A DNA stretch of 64,000 nt, from the NCBI GenBank assembly GCA_000934385.1, contig KN880515.1, forward strand, positions 1 to 64,000, in the 5' to 3' direction. Of the stretch, positions 10,656-20,961 are shown piece by piece; position 1 is the stretch's first letter, and every line of letters begins with the position of its first letter. The position numbers were made by a program, and so were the translations under genes. Source of the DNA: Cylindrobasidium torrendii FP15055 ss-10. Taxonomy: Eukaryota; Basidiomycota; Agaricomycetes; Agaricales; Physalacriaceae. Under the pieces are notes generated by a model. That model made no database searches, was not told the origin of the DNA, and was given only the letters and a program-made list of their open reading frames with translations.

Positions 10656-11993
10656 TTAGGGCTCAGAGACGTGCAGGAAGAGTTCAGATTGCCCCACCTT
10701 CGGCCGATTCTCAAAGTTTTGCCTCAGGATGGTCGTGGCAAATGCATTGGCGCGAGTGAAGAGTGGTGGAAGGTAAGGTTCGGGCTCTAGACTCCCTATA
10801 CGTCCGTGGAGAGCTTCCAGCAGTAAATGTCCACCATAGTCTCTCCTTCGAGCAATTTGCATTGCTGTACATCCGTCTTCATCCTGGGCGAGCACATCGA
10901 TGCCATGGTCAACCAGGATATAGATCACGTCGATGATTGTATTCAGGCCATCCTTATACATTGCAAGGCCCTTCATTGCGTGATGTAGGGCAGAGCCTGT
11001 GGCCCCTATCATTCCTACGTCGGCGCCATGAGCTAAGAGTAGGGATACTAGTTCTGGTCGTCCTGACCCGGCAGCACGATGCAAAGGTGTAGATCCATCA
11101 GGATATGCACGGTTCACGTCGGCATTATGCTGCAGCAGTATCTCTACGCACTGCAGATGCCACTGGTCCACCGCACATTGAAGCGCAGTGAGTCCATCGC
11201 GGTCTGTGTCGTTCACGGAGGTACGACTGTCACCTAAGAGCATCCGCACGATCTCTGTGTGTCCATTGGTAGCCGCAATATGCATTGAAGAACTCAAGTC
11301 TGAGACCCCAGCGTCGAGGATAACGCGTACTGACTCGATGTTTCCTACCGTTGCCGCAAATCGAAGGGGTGGGATACCCACATCGTTGTACACATCGACC
11401 ATGGCGCCCCGGTCAATCAGCAGGCGTGTAATATCTCCACTACGTTCGGTGACAGTCATCGCTGCGACATGCAGCGCAGTCAAGTCGTCCTCTGGCCGTA
11501 CAAGCTGGTCGGCATCCCAATCCAGAAGGAGACGAACTAAGTCGATGGATCCACCGTGTACGGCGTGGTATAGAGCAGTACCCTCTCCAGGTCGCCGCGC
11601 CTCTGGATTTGCGCCATGCGACAGCAATAGAGAGACCATCTCTGCATTTCCGGTACGAATCGCTGCATGAAGTGCAGTGGCGAAATCGGCGGTCATATTG
11701 CTCAAGAGAGTGTCGCTCCTCCACACGATGTGGCTGTAGACAAAATCGAGAGTGGCACCGTGTTCGATGAAGAGTCGTGCTGAATCTACGTCTCCTTTTT
11801 TGGCTGCAAGGTAAAGACCTGTATGGGGCTCATCGCAATCGCGCGCATCCGGGTCTGCGCCCTCTTCCAGGAGGGTGCGAACGGCATTAATGTCACCGGA
11901 CTTCGTAGCATGTATAAGTGCAACATCTAGAGGATATTCTTCCGTCGGAGGAGGGTCCGAGGTCGAACTTTGGGGGCGTGGGAGGGGGTACAT
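10656..11993 (-). CDS. Ankyrin-repeat protein
   Basis: A single 445-aa exon. From about residue 20 to 380 the sequence is a chain of about ten ankyrin repeats: clear units include TPLHRAAGSGRPELVSLLLA, TALHVAAM and TALQCAVDQWHLQCVEILLQ, with the usual GAD/GAN turns. The last 60 residues (after LEALHGRI) are not repeat-like and end in LFLHVSEP. Ankyrin arrays bind other proteins, so a scaffold or sensor role is likely but the partner is unknown. The first ATG in frame is at 11993; the frame also runs a few codons further up without an ATG. It lies head to tail with the CHAT-protease gene, only about 290 nt upstream of that gene's first ATG, so the two could share regulation. Intronless, unlike most genes here. 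Confidence 0.85.
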   Translation of the reverse strand: MYPLPRPQSSTSDPPPTEEYPLDVALIHATKSGDINAVRTLLEEGADPDARDCDEPHTGLYLAAKKGDVDSARLFIEHGATLDFVYSHIVWRSDTLLSNMTADFATALHAAIRTGNAEMVSLLLSHGANPEARRPGEGTALYHAVHGGSIDLVRLLLDWDADQLVRPEDDLTALHVAAMTVTERSGDITRLLIDRGAMVDVYNDVGIPPLRFAATVGNIESVRVILDAGVSDLSSSMHIAATNGHTEIVRMLLGDSRTSVNDTDRDGLTALQCAVDQWHLQCVEILLQHNADVNRAYPDGSTPLHRAAGSGRPELVSLLLAHGADVGMIGATGSALHHAMKGLAMYKDGLNTIIDVIYILVDHGIDVLAQDEDGCTAMQIARRRDYGGHLLLEALHGRIGSLEPEPYLPPLFTRANAFATTILRQNFENRPKVGQSELFLHVSEP

Positions 11994-12110
11994 GGTGGTT
12001 GCAGGCAACAGTGATGTATATCAGGTTACTGAGAGAAACATCGATGGCCAAATATGACATAACAGTAAAACGCCGACTATCCACAATCTAAACCACAAAT
12101 TCCAAGGAAG

Positions 12111-13563
12111 TTAATAAGTCCCAAACGCATCTGTCTCGTAGCGCCTGATTGAGGCAAGATCGAAGAACGCGTTTTTGAAAGCTTCAGGATTGTTATCCAC
12201 GTAGTCTTTTGAACAGTAAGATTTTGTGCTGAGCACAAATCACGCGAACAGCTCACCAACGCAAGTCGAAGGACACGTCGTGTTCGCGTAGGTGTTGCCA
12301 GCAAGGTCGCCACAAAATGTCACTACATATCTGTGTCTTAGTAACTTGAATGAGAGGAAAGGATCAACGCACAGTTGATGATAATGTTCTGTGGTCCAAA
12401 GAACTTGTCCATGTCACACTGTGTGTTCGGGAAATGTGCCATCGGGATACCCTATCGCACGTATGTGAGTCCACACCCCGAACTTCAATCGGCGACATTG
12501 GAACGCACCCAAAAAGCGGGCTTCACGACATCTTCACCCTCCCTAACGTCTTCAGGTACCCAGAGATCATCTCTCGCCCAAAACCATACTTTGATGAACT
12601 CGGCCGTCTTCTCCATGGCGAACCATCCACCGCCATTCGCGTTGAACGGCGGCCCGAAGCTGAGAGGATGTCTGTCGATGACGCTGCAACCGTGATTGTA
12701 GTTGACGCTGGCGTCGCAGTCGGCTTGGTCGATGGTACTGTCGTAAGCGTGAGTAGTGACGAGGATGCATGGATGCGTGGACGTATGAAGAAAATGAGGC
12801 GTACCCTGTTTGCAGACGGAGTGGAGGCATCGAGCAGCCTGACAATGACATATACGCATTCAGCGCTCGGCACTCATCTCCAGACAAACCAGGCCAAGCG
12901 CACCTTTGGCGGTATGCAATGTAGCTTTGTTGTAGGGTCGGTCGTTATCTCCTTCGACGATGTCAATCTCCCCGCCGTTTGGCCAGTCATCGCCAAACGA
13001 CCATACGGCGGGCCATGTCCTGCAGTCGCGTCAACTTCACATCTTCGTCTTGCCGCGGTGAGAGCAGACATACCCGCAGCCTTCGGGCATATGCCTGATA
13101 TCGAATCTGCAGGGATGCGGATGAGCAACGGATGCACATACAACTGAATGGTCCAAGACTCACACTGTAACTCCGTCTGTGTACTGGACCTTCGACCGCA
13201 GGCGGATAGATTTGCGGCCAGGACCGTCAGCCGTGAGGGTAGTTGTATGGTCTGCAGCAATGATGACACTGTCGGGGAATACTTGCACGAGGTCCTCCGC
13301 AAAAGCAACCGTTTCGTTGACATATAATCTAAGGTCTATTAGTACTACAGCTTTCCAAGTCGCACAAACAGAGCGTTCGGATTGACTGCATCCCGTGCCA
13401 TGGGTATTCACGAAGAGACTTACACACGCCCATGTGTCGGGTCGGGGATCGCGTCGAACTCGAAATTGGGCAAGAGGTTGGGTCCGACCCAAGCTTCAGT
13501 AGCATGGTACCATGTTGCAGAAACACCAAGGAGTGGGAGAAACAAAAGAGTGATTAGCGTCAT
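12111..13563 (-). CDS. Secreted GH16 endo-beta-glucanase (copy A)
   Basis: Nine exons (13563-13424, 13328-13164, 13106-13074, 13019-12904, 12838-12805, 12737-12509, 12451-12373, 12322-12257, 12205-12111) give 318 aa. A signal peptide is clear (MTLITLLFLPLLGVSA). The glycoside hydrolase family 16 core follows: HMPEGCGTWPAVW, then the catalytic EIDIVE (Glu130, Asp132, Glu135, the beta-bulge type seen in beta-1,3(4)-glucanases). Next come FGPPFNANGGGW and [11 protein letters not shown]. Such enzymes act outside the cell on fungal or plant beta-glucans; the exact linkage cannot be read from sequence. It is paralogous to copies B and C at 51.9-55.3 kb, sharing most intron positions. Intron 1 is long (95 nt); the others are 50-67 nt. 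A TATTTAA element lies at about 13651-13657. Activity is probable because all three catalytic acids are present. Confidence 0.9.
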
Positions 13564-14310
13564 TGGACGCGTTGTGGAGAAAAGAACGGATTGGCAGAGT
13601 GTGGGGAACGAGGAAGAGAGTGTGTGTACGCGCTGTAACCTGTCGCGGGTTTAAATATGCTGGCAGGGCGATCGCGTCACCTTGTCTGACGTTCTTCCGC
13701 CCGGCCGACGAAGTGGAAGGACTAGGGTAGCGGGCGGAAGAGAAAGGTAGGATGATGGCTGTAAGTTGACCGAAGTGAGCTCAGGGCGTACAGGAATCTC
13801 CGTCACTAGTAGCAGGAAGCTGAACATTGAAGGGGGCTGAGAATGTGGTTCACTGGTCGTCCTTGGGCATCTACTTCGGAGGTTCAAACGTTGAAGGTTT
13901 CAGTTATGCTCAAGGATCGTCCACTCATTGTCAAGACTATGACACCAGGTGGGGGAAGCAGGTTAAAGAAGGTCGATCGCGCATTGATGGCGCATCAGTA
14001 AACCTTGATCAACCCAGACTTGAGCTTGAGATACGACCTCCATGAGTCAGTGAACTCGCCAGGAGAAATCCTCTGTGCCCAGTTGACACTCTCAAATACT
14101 GGGCTGATTCATTTCCTATTGACAATTAGATATGCTCATTGAGGACAAACAAGACCCATGGCGAGTACGTTAAATATCTAGCTATCGTTACAGCACGAAT
14201 CGTTCTATGAAGTCGACGATGAGCTTTATGGATATCCCATCTGGGTTTGCGTGAGAGCATTCTATATACCCTCCTACTGGGCCTACCTATATCACCAATG
14301 ACCATCTCTT

Positions 14311-14607
14311 GTGCCTGTACTATGCCACGCTCTATTCCTCACAACTTTCCTTTTCCTCGCTCAGTCGACCTACGCAACCGCCTTCCCACAGAACATTGGT
14401 ATCCACGCCGGAGAACATAGGAATACGCATACAACAGCATCTCACCCAAGCCAAAATCCAAGACCTCGCAGCACAGGCAGCATCACGCTCTTGGATAATT
14501 CTGCCCACACGTATTTTGCGGAGACTATCCGTTCATTTATGAATAGCCTAGGCTCGCAGGATGCCGTCGCGTATGTTCGAAGGACGGGATTCGGGAATTC
14601 TCCGTGA
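14311..14607 (+). pseudogene. Possible small secreted peptide frame without a usable ATG
   Basis: A 98-codon frame starts at a GTG and encodes a signal-peptide-like segment (LFLTTFLFLAQSTYATA) followed by a hydrophilic, histidine- and asparagine-rich tail. An in-frame TGA sits just upstream, so no ATG is available; the nearest ATG (14298) is in another frame, one base out. A TATA-like sequence (CTATATACC) lies about 35 nt before that ATG. Either a one-base indel has broken the gene start, an upstream exon exists that I cannot see, or the frame is chance. No family recognised. Confidence 0.3.
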
Positions 14608-15046
14608 AATACAAAATTGCATTTTTATGTAAGAATGGTGCTGGAGAGCAAGCTGAGAGCAAGTAAGGCTAGGTTGAGGAGCTTGGACGACGACGTGCGC
14701 GGTTCGCTTGGCCTGGTTGGACATGGAACACTGCCAAGCCGAAAATAGCCGACGAGCCGCTCGGCAGACAGATTGAGAACAATGGTAACCACTGTTCACT
14801 TACCCTTTGTGGCTCACGACGACCTCCTCCTTTTCCTCCTCCTCCCTTTCCACCAGGGGAATCCAACTCCCGTGAGAATCCCCAAGATGTTCTATCTCGT
14901 AACTGGCGAATGCTTGTACCGTATACACGAGGCACAAGTGCGCCAAGCGATCAAATGAATTCAGCCTTGGCCGGGTTCATAAAGCCCAGCCTTTTACGGC
15001 CTGTCTTTGCCTCCCACCGTCTCATCTTCCCCCTCCTCCCTTTCTC

Positions 15047-15055
15047 TTTTATAAG
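15047..15055 (+). promoter_or_regulatory. TATA box of the GPI-anchored protein gene
   Basis: TTTTATAAG preceded by a CT-rich tract and 76 nt upstream of the ATG at 15131; a typical arrangement for highly expressed fungal genes. Confidence 0.6.
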
Positions 15056-15130
15056 ACTCACCCACATTCGTTCTCCGATCCCCAAACCATACCCTCTGTT
15101 TCCTTTTTCTTAATTCGACAACAGCACACG

Positions 15131-16454
15131 ATGTTCAGCCTATCCATCTTCCTCGTCGGCCTGGCCGCGTCGGTGCACGCACAGCAAGTCACAGAAGGTG
15201 TCATCGCGACGGGCACCATGGGTGTGACGAACCCGCCCAAGGCGACGATGGGGACCGACGTGAACCAGGAGTCTGAGAGCAGGCTTGCCAGTATCAACTC
15301 GTGGGAGGTAGGTGTTTCGCGTGTTCTTCTCGGGCTTTCTCCTTGCTCACATGGTTTTCTCCGTAGGATTGGTGCTTGTTCGCACCCAAGGATGCCGGAT
15401 CGACTATCGGAGACGTCGAGCACAGCGTCGTTGCATGGTGCACGAAGCCGCGCAACAACGCGCGTGTCATCCCTGACGGTGTCATCACTGGTGTCTCGTT
15501 CATCAAGACTGGTGCGTCTTTCTGGCTTCGCTCCTGAAGAGAACGCAAGCTGACCGCCTCTACAGACTACTACGTCCAAGTTATGGCATACGGTGACTTC
15601 ACGAAGCTCAACATCCAAGACGGTGACTATGGAGGTGAACTCGACCCTCACGGACCCACTGGTGACGGTAACCCCGTTGGTGGCAATGTCACCTCCAATG
15701 TCGTCGACGGAAACACCGACGTCTCTTACGAGGAATGGATGTCCTTCATCTCATACCAGCAAGTCTGCCTGCGTGTCTGCACGAACGCGAACTCCACCTG
15801 GGGTGCCGACCTCATGTGTGAGCACGAGCTGGACGTCATGGGCTGCGAGTTTGTCATGCCCGGAAACTACCAATTCGACGGCAAATTCGAGGAGTGCGAG
15901 GCTGAGGTTGCCTGTACGTTGTCCCTCTCAGCCACAGCCACGATTCATGCTCACTGCTTTGTAGACCCTCCTGGTGTCTATGTTACCGCCATCGACGGCA
16001 CGTCAACCGGCTACAGCACTTTCCGTCAATACTACACTGGTGTCTACACCGCTGATGGCACGCCCGTCTCCTACACTGTCGGCACCACCGTCACGCCTTC
16101 CTCGGTCCAAATGAAGCCTTCGTCGTCGAACTGCCAGACTCACAGCACCATCACCAACGGCGTTGGTCTCTCTGTTGGAGACTCTCAGCCCACTGGCAGC
16201 GCGGCGTCCGGCTCCAGCGGTTCTTCCTCGACAAGGGGTGGAAGTACGTCCTTTCATATTCTTTCACCGTTCATCGTGTTCTAACGATTGCTGTAGGCTC
16301 TGGCTCTGCCACCACGACCCGCAGCGGATCCGGCTCGAGCGCGACGAGCGGTGAGTCCCAGGATGGAGGTGAGGGCGATGGCGCGTCGGCCCTCCAGGCT
16401 GTGACCTTCTTTGCCCTTGCCGCGGGTGCTGCTGCCGTCGCTCTCTTCCACTGA
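15131..16454 (+). CDS. Secreted, cysteine-rich, GPI-anchor-type surface protein
   Basis: Five exons (15131-15307, 15367-15511, 15566-15913, 15965-16243, 16297-16454) encode 368 aa. A signal peptide (MFSLSIFLVGLAASVHA) is followed by a globular part with paired cysteines: WCLFAPKDAGSTIGDVE, VCLRVCTNANSTWGADLMC, and CEFVMPGNYQFDG. Asn-X-Ser/Thr sites are present. After about residue 265 comes a Ser/Thr/Gly-rich stalk and finally a hydrophobic tail (ALQAVTFFALAAGAAAVALFH), the layout of a GPI-anchored wall or membrane glycoprotein. I know this general type from many agaricomycete genomes but no biochemical role for it. The gene has a CT-rich promoter with a TATA box, suggesting strong expression. 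All introns are 51-59 nt GT...AG. Confidence 0.85.
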
Positions 16455-18023
16455 GACTTGGCTACGTACTGGTATCTGGCATAGTGGACGATGCGATGTA
16501 GGGACAGTTTCGGCATACTACCTAGGATTCGACTCAATGACCGACTACATTATACCATTTTTGTTTTTGGGTGTTTCCTTACCTCTCGTTCATTCATACA
16601 CGATGTTTGAATCTGCAGAATTGTGGGCGATTGTGAGTAGCATAGTCCGGGGTTCGTGCATACCGGAGCCGATGGCATCTAAGCTTAAAAGGACTACTTA
16701 GGAAGGCAAGCAGAATCTGGGCGTGAGACCCAAATTTCTGGCGTCGTGGGATTGGTGTACCGGGTACCCATTACCGGTGTAACGAGATACTTACATCGCA
16801 CGAGCGCTGCTGTAGTCGTTATCGTTTATGTTCCTGCATCCGTTGCTGAGATTATTTTGTTTGTGTGGGCTCTTTACCCCCAAATTATCGCCTACAGAGC
16901 TGTCAGTACTATATCTGATGCCCGCGGGAATGTTGTGCAGTGCTGTGTCCGGCATTTCAAAAGTATGCTAACCAAATAGTCGACGCAACTGTAAGACGGT
17001 GTAAGGTTGGCTGGTTCAAAGCCTGAGCCTAACAGAGACTGATGGCATCATTTGTCAAGCGAGGCTGTCTCGATCACGTGATACATGCAGCGCATTTCAA
17101 CGCGCTACTTCAGGCCTGATGTCTACAGTGGGGATCTTCTATGAATCGGCGAGTAAAGCGATTGCATTGGATAGGACATTCATTGTACACATACTCATTG
17201 AGCCTGAGACCGAACGGTACCTCAGCTCATCAGCATTGGGTAGCCTGGAAGTGGAACGCCGAATGATAAATGATAAATGAGGCCTGCATGAAAGTGAACA
17301 AGTGTATACTTGGTCACAGCGACGAGTAAAGCCTCGAGGGATAGTAAGAAATATGTAAAGCCGTTCGTGAGAAACTCACGGTCTGCGTCTGCAGGCACGT
17401 TGGTAGCAGCAAGCTACAGCACTGATGAGTACTGATGGGGAGAATCATGAAACTACGACTCGGCGACTCTGGATTGCTGGGACCGAATGCCGTTCGAACA
17501 ATAGTAGAACGGGATTCGCAGCAGCCTGCTGGCAGCAACGTCCGTGACAAGACCGATCCCAAGCAAATCCCAAGGCCAAAAGATTGCCAAAAGACGCAGT
17601 AGTCAAAGCAGTATATCGCGTTTCAAATGAAAAGAGTCGCAATAACAACGTGTTACTTTGTCCGAGAGTTCATTGATGCCGTCGATCCGAGGATCCCTCA
17701 CACGAGGTGAGATGCTCCTTGATTGCGCCCACCACGCACTCTGTCTCCATGTCTCTCATATTTTACGACGAGAATCCCCGAAAATGCAAGCGAAAATAGC
17801 AGAGAATCACCAACTGAATGGAAAATAGGAAGGAATTGGCCGGGACTGGAGGCTGGAGCTAAACACGTATCGGAGCTCTTTTACGCGACGGGGAGGATTC
17901 CGGCATAGACTCTGGATGGAGGATTCCTCTGGAGATGACGACGAGGCTATCGCACCGTAACATCGTGTTCCCATCCTATATCATCCCCTCTGATTTTTCG
18001 GTCTATTCACTCTGCCTCACATC
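16455..18023. other. Intergenic, no gene seen
   Basis: About 1.57 kb between two plus-strand genes. Scattered short frames without domains. A small tandem ATGATAA duplication lies near 17263-17276. Contains the 3' UTR of the GPI-anchored protein gene and the promoter of the next gene. Confidence 0.5.
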
Positions 18024-18805
18024 ATGCATTCTCCGACTGTCTTCTCTTCCACTGTTTCCAGCGATGACGCGAAGCACTTCAATCGCAACACGTACACGCT
18101 CTCCGGTCCTACGTCCTCCTTTGCGTTTTCGCTCGAATTCAGGTCGTTTGCGCCGCGCGAGGATAAGGCTCTCCCACCTCTCCCAACGCTCTCGCCGCTT
18201 CCGCCGCTGCCGACGCCGACGCCGCGAGCGACGATGAGCTCGCCATCACTACCGTTCGCCGACGAGGAGGGCTGGGTGCGACATACGCCTGCCGATTTCG
18301 AGGACGCCGTCAGTGGGGTAGATGTATTTGAGTTTCTCTCTGCTGGGGAGTTAGATCCCGAGTATGAGGAGAACAAAGTGGAGACTCGGGAGACTAGGAA
18401 GGAGAGTGGCTCTGGGCGCACCTCGAAACGACCCCATAGTGTTTGGCGCGAAAGCTCTATCGCATGGGGCGTGAGCCCGTCGTGGGAGGAGGAGGAAAGC
18501 TTGCTGGTACCCGCGGACACGATGACTCTCAAGTCCGCCACCACGAAGTCTATGAAGTCGGGACGCGGTCGCTCGGGCTCTGCGTCGTCCATCGAATCCG
18601 CGAAGGTGTGTTCTCTTTCTCGCTGAGTTTCTTCTTCCCGCTGATACCGATCCTGCAGGAAAAACTATCCTCATTCGCCCGCGCATCTCTTCATGCGCTT
18701 CACTTTGGTCGACGAGTACGTCTGCCTTATCCCTTAACATATTCTCGCTGACACCCTGCATAGAAGGGCCACCGCATTGCGCGCTCTGTCGACTCCGGAC
18801 GCTGA
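18024..18805 (+). CDS. Unrecognised protein, first of a tandem paralogue pair
   Basis: Three exons (18024-18605, 18659-18715, 18764-18805) give 226 aa. No family recognised. The product is largely disordered-looking: Ser/Thr-rich N-terminus, a proline-rich run with LPPLPTLSPLPPLPTPTP around residues 50-68, then TPADFEDAVSGVDVFEFL near 90-107, and a charged middle. The small last exons encode EKLSSFAR and a basic end, KGHRIARSVDSGR. The same blocks occur in the same order, with introns at the same points, in the gene at 20081-20843, so the two arose by duplication. No signal peptide or membrane span, so probably intracellular. The Ser/Pro-rich nature would suit phosphorylation-regulated or adaptor proteins; that is inference only. 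Its 3' region carries the motif array at 18840-19041. Confidence 0.75.
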
Positions 18806-18839
18806 ACATTGCACCTAGAATGCTGGTGTTGAGAGCCCC

Positions 18840-19041
18840 GACGCTAGGTCGGTGGTATCCCAATAGTATGTATTTTCGACAACAGGTCGCATGCTGATGA
18901 TAGGTCGCACACTCCTGGGTACATTTGACGATAGGTCAATGCTTTCCAGATATTTCCTGGACGATAGGTCTAGGACTAAAGCTCGATATCCCGACGTTAG
19001 GTCACTATGGATATCTCGAAGCTATATTTCGACGTTAGGTC
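18840..19041 (+). repeat. Seven-copy array of the 11-nt motif GACGNTAGGTC
   Basis: Copies begin at 18840, 18878, 18896, 18927, 18960, 18993 and 19031; successive spacings are 38, 18, 31, 33, 33 and 38 nt. Two copies read GACGATAGGTC and two GACGTTAGGTC; the others differ by one to three bases. Spacers are AT-rich and not conserved. The array starts 35 nt after the stop codon of the gene ending at 18805 and lies on the sense strand, so it is probably in the 3' UTR. The paralogue at 20 kb has one clear copy (20951-20961) and a weak second one at the matching place. Confidence 0.8.
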
Positions 19042-20080
19042 GACAATTTTGTCTCCGACGGATATGGATTCATTCACCAATAGTAACAATTAAATGTATG
19101 TATGTATGCGTAGATTCAAAAGCTTTTATGTACAAGAGAAAGAACAAATGCTTCCCTTATTGGTGTCACTTTTTTGAGCCGAAGCCTGCTCTCCCGTGGA
19201 CCCCACTGCTCTCTTGATACTACTTCGTCCAACTCAGAAATGAAAGTCGTTCTCGATGACTTGGGGTTGTGGTATTCAACCCAGCAAATGAAGCTGGGGA
19301 AATTGCTCAATCTCCATACGAGGAGAATACCTCGACCGCTCTCAGGTGACTTCGTCGACGAAGAATTCATGGGCGCCAGTTGTATTCTCTCAGAGTATAT
19401 CAGGAGGTGCGTATCCCGGGATGAAAATTTTTGGGGTGTTATATATGCATTCATGAGGCAGCTCTTTACGGGGCGCTGACTGTGGTCCCTCAATATTGAA
19501 AAGCATACCAAGTCCGAGCGGATTTTTCGACGAACATACATATGCATTTTTGCTGGTCGAGCGTCGGTGCCGCATGAGTACTTGAGATGCAGGTATTTCC
19601 AATGTATGGACAGCTCTGCTGCTTGCGCTCTCAAAGGAGGATTCCGAGCAGGACGAGGATCGGGGACAGCATCGGTCGCAATAAATTAACGGCGTTCATT
19701 AAAGAGAGTTTAGTGATCCGAGATAAACACGTGTCATCAAGCTCTACCAATCCACGGACCACCACTACTGCCCATGACGACCCAGTGCCCAGCTTGTTCC
19801 CAGCGTCCTCCTCCGTTGTCCTCTACGATGCCTGGCGCTCTGTACTGCGCCTCTTTGCTGTGCTGGTTCGACGTTCAGCATTTGTTTGTATGAGAATCCC
19901 GGATTATTTTCCGGCATACAAGGATGTCATGCGAATCACCGACCATTTTAATGTTTACTACGCGCCGTAGCGTCGTGTTCAACGCGTTGTACGTTCCCTT
20001 ATATTGCGTCTGTGAAGTCCGATGCTTGGCACTAGACATTCCCACACCCTTCCCTCCCTCGTATTCAAGCAACTGCAGCC
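19042..20080. other. Intergenic between the paralogue pair, no gene seen
   Basis: About 1 kb. Open frames of 100-170 codons occur on both strands near 19116-19634 but overlap each other and lack domains. Contains the promoter of the second paralogue. Confidence 0.45.
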
Positions 20081-20843
20081 ATGGCCACGTCCTTCCCTTA
20101 TACCTCTGGCGACGACGACGACTACTTCTACAGCGGAAACCTCCACAGCAGCAACAAAAACCACAATGCGAGCTATTTATCCCCGCCGCACACACGCGTC
20201 CAGACGCTCTCCAATGCGTCCACACTCGTCGAAGACACATACCCCGCCTCGTCCTCCTCCTACGCCATAGCGTTTTCCAAATCCGCTAGCTCGTTCTTTT
20301 CCTTTTCCGCACGCAAGGACAAGGACCTTCCGACACTCCCGCCAATACCCCGCCTGCCCTCAATAGACTTCCCGAGCTTGCCGTCGCTGTCACCGACACC
20401 GAGGCCACCAACAATCGTCTTCGCCGAGGAGTGCTGGGCGCCGCACTCGCCTGCCGATTTCGAGGACGACGTCGGCAGGGTTGACGTGCTCGATTTCTTG
20501 GATGGCGCGTGTGACGAAGAGTCTGCGCAGAGCTGGGAGAGCTGTACGACCTTGGGCGACGAGGCAAGCCTGTTGGTGCCCGTCGAGGAAGAGCGGAAGA
20601 GCTTGAGAAAAAGTGGACGTGCCCGGGCTGCGTCTGATTCTGCGAAGGTGCGTTGTATTTTGGAGTCTTTTTTCAAGTGTGCTGACGTGTGCATAGGAAA
20701 AGCTATCCTCATTTGCACGCAACGTATTAAACTCGTTTGGCCGAAAGGTGCGTTCTCTTTGCAGCTTGCCTGTATGTGTGCTGATTCTGTGTTTACAGAA
20801 GGGCCATCAGCGCGTACGCTCTGTGGACTCTGGGCGTTGTTGA
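20081..20843 (+). CDS. Unrecognised protein, second of a tandem paralogue pair
   Basis: Three exons (20081-20647, 20697-20747, 20799-20843) encode 220 aa. It matches the gene at 18024-18805 in layout: Ser-rich start, a KDKDLPTLPPIPRLP block with a proline/serine run, SPADFEDDVGRVDVLDFL, then a charged region with LGDEASLLVPVEEE. Two tiny exons give EKLSSFARNVLNSFGRK and KGHQRVRSVDSGRC. Intron phases are identical in the two genes. The intron-split C-terminal block is the best conserved part, which suggests it is functional. No domain known to me fits. The region after the stop has a single GACACTAGGTC copy (20951-20961), a remnant or seed of the array seen behind the first paralogue. Confidence 0.75.
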
Positions 20844-20950
20844 TACCTTCGGACTTCTAGTCCTTGTACGCCTGGCATCAGGCAAAAAGAAAGAAATCAA
20901 GCGCTGTATTTGTGCAAGTATACATACTTAGAAAGGACTTGTACCCTCTC

Positions 20951-20961
20951 GACACTAGGTC
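20951..20961 (+). repeat. Single copy of the GACNCTAGGTC motif downstream of the second paralogue
   Basis: GACACTAGGTC followed by GGTG, matching the first copy (GACGCTAGGTC then GGTG) behind the first paralogue; a degenerate second copy lies at about 20980-20992. It lies about 108 nt after the stop codon. Confidence 0.55.

Larger units (their letters stand above)
13564..15130. other. Divergent intergenic region between GH16 A and the GPI-anchored protein gene
   Basis: About 1.57 kb that should hold the promoters of both flanking, divergently transcribed genes. The only coding-like item is the leader-bearing frame at 14311-14607, listed separately. A long pyrimidine-rich stretch (about 15010-15050) precedes the TATA box at 15047. 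Confidence 0.6.

Noticed and set aside
10524..10790. Plus-strand frame starting DSFEAMNRPLPDSLRD
   Set aside because: It has no ATG at its start, covers the end of the ankyrin gene on the other strand, and has no domain.
10369..11993. Single ankyrin-CHAT fusion gene
   Set aside because: The ankyrin frame ends in a clear stop at 10656 and the splice junctions I tried from it did not agree in phase with the CHAT frame.
12350..13147. 265-codon plus-strand frame
   Set aside because: It is antisense to the exons of GH16 copy A, which are supported by homology to copies B and C.
19116..19634. 172-codon minus-strand frame and a 101-codon plus-strand frame opposite it
   Set aside because: They overlap each other, have no domain, leader or splice context, and I could not choose either as real.
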